A stretch of DNA of 38,028 nt from Caulobacteraceae bacterium (GTDB taxonomy: Bacteria > Pseudomonadota > Alphaproteobacteria > Caulobacterales > Aquidulcibacteraceae). Shown one piece after another: positions 35,216 through 38,028 of this stretch. The DNA is taken from positions 1 to 38,028 of the forward strand of contig WRPF01000026.1 of the NCBI GenBank assembly GCA_009773335.1, given 5' to 3'. Every line of letters starts with the position of its first letter. The first letter of the stretch is position 1. A program made the translations under genes and the position numbers. The notes beneath the pieces are model-generated. The model saw only the letters and a list, made by a program, of their open reading frames with translations, was not told the origin of the DNA and made no database searches.

Positions 35216-36877
35216 ATGTACCGCTACGATGCCGTCGACCAGCGTATCGTGGATGAGCGTGTCGCCCAGTTCCGGGACCAGACCGCCCGCTTCCTCGCCG
35301 GCCGCCTGAGCGAGGACGAGTTCCGGCCCTTGCGGCTCCAGAACGGCCTCTACATCCAGCGCCACGCGCCGATGCTGCGGGTCGCGATCCCCTACGGCCT
35401 GCTCGCCACGCGCCAACTGCGGATGATCGCCGACATCTCGCGCCGCTACGACAAGAGCTACGCCCACTTCACCACGCGCCAGAACGTCCAGCTCAACTGG
35501 CCCGCCCTCGAGCGCGTGCCCGACATCCTCGCCGATCTCGCGACCGTGCAAATGCACGCCATCCAGACGAGCGGCAGCTGCATCCGCAACGTGACCACCG
35601 ACCACCTCGCGGGCGTCGCCGCCGACGAGATCGTCGATCCGCGCCCCTACGCGGAAATGATGCGGCAGTGGTCCACGCTGCATCCCGAGTTCGGCTCCCT
35701 GCCGCGCAAGTTCAAGATCGCCTACAACGGCGCCAAGGACGATCGTGCGGCGTCGGCCGTCCACGATCTCGCCTTCGATGTCTACAAGGGCGCCGACGGC
35801 GAGGTGTTGTTGCGCGTGAAGGTCGGCGGCGGGCTGGGCCGCACGCCGCGCATCGCCATCGCCATCCGCGAGGATCTGCCCTGGCGGCACATGCTCACCT
35901 ACACCGAAGCGATCATGCGCGCCTACAACCGCTTCGGCCGGCGCGACAATCTCTACAAGTCGCGCATCAAGATCCTCGTGGAGACCATCGGCGCGGAGAA
36001 ATTCGCCGAGGAGGTCGAAAGCGATTTCGTCCATCTCGTGGACGGCCCGTCGACGCTGACCGAGGAAGAACGCACCCGCGTTTCCGCGTGCTTCACTGAT
36101 CCGCCCTATCTGTCGGACGCCGAGGCGGACGCGGACCTGTCAGACTTGCGCGCAAAGCACCACCGCTTCGACGCGTGGCTGCGCCGCAACGTGACCACGC
36201 ACAAGCGGCCCGGCTACGCGGCCGTGACGCTGTCGCTGAAGCGCACAGGCCCGGCGCCCGGCGATGCGACAGCAAAGGAAATCGACGACGCCGCCGACCT
36301 CGCGGACCGCTACGCCTTCGGCGAAATCCGCGTGTCGCACCACCAGAACCTCATCCTCGCCGACGTGGCGCGGCGCGATCTCTTCGCGCTGTGGCAGGAC
36401 GCAGACGCGGCGGGCCTCGCGCAACCGAACATCGGTCTGGCGACGGACATCATCGCGTGTCCCGGCGGCGATTTCTGCTCACTCGCCAACGCCCGCTCCA
36501 TCCCGCTCTCGCTCGCGATCCAGAATGAACTGGAGGATCGCCAGGAAGAGATAGGCGAACTGGCGATCAAGATTTCCGGCTGCATCAATGCGTGCGGCCA
36601 CCATCACGTCGGCCACATCGGCGTCATCGGCGTCGACAAGAACGGCGAAGAGTGGTTCCAGGTGCTCGTCGGCGGACGTTCGGACGCCAACGTGAAGATC
36701 GGGGAAATCCTCGGCAAGGCGGTTAAGGCGGAGGAAATCCCCTCGCTCGTCTCGCGTCTTGTCGATCTCTATCTCGCGGAGCGCGCCAACGGCGAGCGCT
36801 TCATCGACACAGTGGCGCGCATCGGCGTCCCTGCCTTCAAGGCTGCGGCTTATCCTGAAGCGAAGGCTGCAGCATGA
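35216..36877 (+). CDS. Sulfite reductase (siroheme / 4Fe-4S hemoprotein)
   Basis: The 553-residue enzyme reduces sulfite to sulfide (or nitrite to ammonia) with siroheme and an iron-sulfur cluster. The cluster ligands are C415 and C421 in CPGGDFC and C456 and C460 in CINAC. Substrate-binding features include YAHFTTRQNVQLNW, TSGSCIRNVTTDH and HHQNLIL. It is the ferredoxin-type single-protein form, without a flavoprotein partner. Next come a DUF934 gene and a siroheme methyltransferase, and a ferredoxin reductase is divergent, so assimilatory sulfite reduction is the likely role. Confidence 0.93.
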   Translation: MYRYDAVDQRIVDERVAQFRDQTARFLAGRLSEDEFRPLRLQNGLYIQRHAPMLRVAIPYGLLATRQLRMIADISRRYDKSYAHFTTRQNVQLNWPALERVPDILADLATVQMHAIQTSGSCIRNVTTDHLAGVAADEIVDPRPYAEMMRQWSTLHPEFGSLPRKFKIAYNGAKDDRAASAVHDLAFDVYKGADGEVLLRVKVGGGLGRTPRIAIAIREDLPWRHMLTYTEAIMRAYNRFGRRDNLYKSRIKILVETIGAEKFAEEVESDFVHLVDGPSTLTEEERTRVSACFTDPPYLSDAEADADLSDLRAKHHRFDAWLRRNVTTHKRPGYAAVTLSLKRTGPAPGDATAKEIDDAADLADRYAFGEIRVSHHQNLILADVARRDLFALWQDADAAGLAQPNIGLATDIIACPGGDFCSLANARSIPLSLAIQNELEDRQEEIGELAIKISGCINACGHHHVGHIGVIGVDKNGEEWFQVLVGGRSDANVKIGEILGKAVKAEEIPSLVSRLVDLYLAERANGERFIDTVARIGVPAFKAAAYPEAKAAA

Positions 36878-37479
36878 GCGTGCTGATCAAACTCGACGCA
36901 CAACGGCGCCCCTTCATCGCGGCAGGCGAGGCGAGCGCGCCTGTCGTTGCCGCGACGAAGGCGCCTGCGAGCACCGCCCACGGACGCGGCGATGCGCGCA
37001 TCGCCACCTATGTGAAGAAGCCCGGCGAACAGAAGCCGGAAAAGGACTGGCGTGCGGAGGGCTTCGTCCCGCTCGCCGACTGGCTCGGTGGCGAACGCAA
37101 CCAGCCGCCGGTGCTGTTCCCGACCGACGACCCGCTGTCGCTCGACGGGCTTCTCGCCGGCGTCGCTGTGATCGCCGTCGACTTCCCCAAATTCAGCGAC
37201 GGGCGCGGACTCTCCACCGCAGCATTGCTGCGCCGCCGCCTCGGCTATGCCGGCGAACTGCGCGCCGTGGGCGATGTGGCGCGCGACCAGCTCTTCCAGA
37301 TGGCGCGCTGCGGCTTCGATGCTTTCCAGCTGCGCGCCGGCCAGGACGCCGAGGACGCGCTGCGCGCCTTCACCGATTTCGGCGAGGTGTACCAGTCCGC
37401 CACGGACGGTCACGCGCCGATCTTCCGCCGCCGCGCGGAAGCGGTCGCCGCCGCCGAACGCAAGGCCAAAAAGCAATGA
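36874..37479 (+). CDS. DUF934 protein of the sulfite reductase operon
   Basis: This 201-residue protein has the DUF934 core VIAVDFPKFSDGRGLSTAALLRRRLGYAGELRAVGDVARDQLFQMARCGFDAFQLR. The family occurs next to sulfite reductase and phosphoadenylyl-sulfate reductase genes and is thought to help sulfite reduction, but its chemistry is not settled. Residues 1-70 include a loose alanine-rich segment. The ATG overlaps the sulfite reductase stop as ATGA, and its own stop overlaps the next start the same way. Confidence 0.9.
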   Translation: MSVLIKLDAQRRPFIAAGEASAPVVAATKAPASTAHGRGDARIATYVKKPGEQKPEKDWRAEGFVPLADWLGGERNQPPVLFPTDDPLSLDGLLAGVAVIAVDFPKFSDGRGLSTAALLRRRLGYAGELRAVGDVARDQLFQMARCGFDAFQLRAGQDAEDALRAFTDFGEVYQSATDGHAPIFRRRAEAVAAAERKAKKQ

Positions 37480-38028
37480 CCGGAACCGTCTATCTCGTGG
37501 GCGCCGGGCCGGGCGCGGCCGATCTCCTCACGCTACGCGCCGCGCGTCTGCTCGCTGCCGCCGACATCGTGCTCCACGACGCGCTCGTCGATCCCGAAAC
37601 GCTGGCGATGGCGGCTGGTGCGCGGCTGCTCAACGTCGGCAAGCGCGCGCATCGCCCCTCGACGGACCAGAGCTTCATCAACCGCCTCCTCGTGCGCGCG
37701 GCGCAGCGTCACGCCGTCGTCGTGCGCCTGAAAGGCGGCGATCCCATGCTGTTCGGGCGCGGACAGGAAGAGATCGACGCGTGCCGCGCGGCGAACGTCG
37801 CCGTGGAAGTCGTTCCCGGCGTCAGCGCGGGGTTCGCCGCCGCCGCCGAGATCATGGCCTCCCTCACGCACCGCAGGATCGCGCGCTCCGTCGTGTTCGT
37901 GACGCCCGCGGTCGCAAGAGGTCTCGACACAGACGATCGTTGGGCGGACGCCGCCGCCGCCGCCGATACCGCCGTCATCTACATGGGCAAGCGCGAAGCC
38001 GCCCGCGTCCGCAGCGCGCTCGCCGTGC
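37476..38028 (+). CDS. Uroporphyrinogen-III C-methyltransferase, cut by the window edge
   Basis: The first 184 residues are present. They match the SUMT (CysG C-terminal / CobA) fold: GTVYLVGAGPGAADLLTLRA, DIVLHDALVD, GKRAHRPSTDQSFIN, RLKGGDPMLFGRGQEE and VVPGVSAGFAAAA. The enzyme methylates uroporphyrinogen III to precorrin-2, on the way to siroheme for the neighbouring sulfite reductase. Where family members usually read FVTGH, this one has FVTPAV. It begins with ATGA overlap to the DUF934 gene. The 3' end lies outside the window. Confidence 0.92.
   Translation, partial: MTGTVYLVGAGPGAADLLTLRAARLLAAADIVLHDALVDPETLAMAAGARLLNVGKRAHRPSTDQSFINRLLVRAAQRHAVVVRLKGGDPMLFGRGQEEIDACRAANVAVEVVPGVSAGFAAAAEIMASLTHRRIARSVVFVTPAVARGLDTDDRWADAAAAADTAVIYMGKREAARVRSALAV

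Overview
The window is high-GC, densely packed bacterial DNA. The gene set and protein styles point to an alphaproteobacterium, most likely Caulobacterales/Hyphomonadaceae-like: an RlmE and Ppx/GppA pair, HspQ, an AST operon, TonB receptor and OmpA-like envelope proteins, and GANTC sites inside intergenic repeats. This placement is inferred from gene content, not from a marker-gene tree. I saw no rRNA, tRNA, CRISPR array, phage or insertion sequence. Most of the window is ordinary chromosome.

Layout, left to right. (1) 1-430 holds no convincing gene but carries two inverted pairs of palindromic hairpins. (2) 430-2186 (minus): rlmE and a Ppx/GppA phosphatase, overlapping by ATGA. (3) 2348-2671 (plus): hspQ behind a probable heat-shock promoter. 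(4) 2668-7736 (minus): arginine succinyltransferase operon: an M20 hydrolase, astA, astD and astB, all overlapping. No astC or astE is present; the M20 hydrolase is a candidate for the last step. (5) 7828-11857 (minus): OmpA-type porin with terminator, and a TonB-dependent receptor. (6) 12127-18049 (plus): ACAD10/11-type phosphotransferase, trans-aconitate methyltransferase, BON/OmpA protein, exported amidohydrolase, CorA transporter, small lipoprotein and a QueD-like protein. (7) 18046-23087 (minus): second exported amidohydrolase, then a probable operon of acyl-CoA dehydrogenase, DUF6882-like, DUF4345-like and cytochrome P450. (8) 23233-24474 (plus): GNAT and an orphan protein. (9) 24621-27161 (minus): thiolase and an RsmB-type rRNA methyltransferase. 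(10) 27345-31806: DUF2541-like protein, GNAT, guaB, an AT-richer membrane protein and an ALDH7-type dehydrogenase with a divergent LysR regulator. (11) 32859-38028: cysteine synthase, TrxR-like ferredoxin-NADP reductase, sulfite reductase, DUF934 protein and a siroheme-type methyltransferase cut by the window edge. This last group is a sulfur assimilation locus.

Three themes join the genes. Amino-acid catabolism: the AST operon, ALDH7/AmaB, and two exported amidohydrolases of a superfamily that includes dipeptidases. Acyl-CoA catabolism: kinase-like phosphotransferase, ACAD10/11-like dehydrogenase, thiolase and P450, together resembling parts of the 4-hydroxyacyl-CoA route. Cysteine synthesis: sulfite reductase, its probable electron donor, siroheme methyltransferase and cysteine synthase.

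The most unusual structure is a family of palindromic repeats (198-290, 323-418, 24485-24598). They share an AGGACCGC edge but have different hairpin stems whose two arms change together. Also notable are three convergent gene pairs whose stop codons interlock within four bases, and a split ACAD10/11-like gene set.
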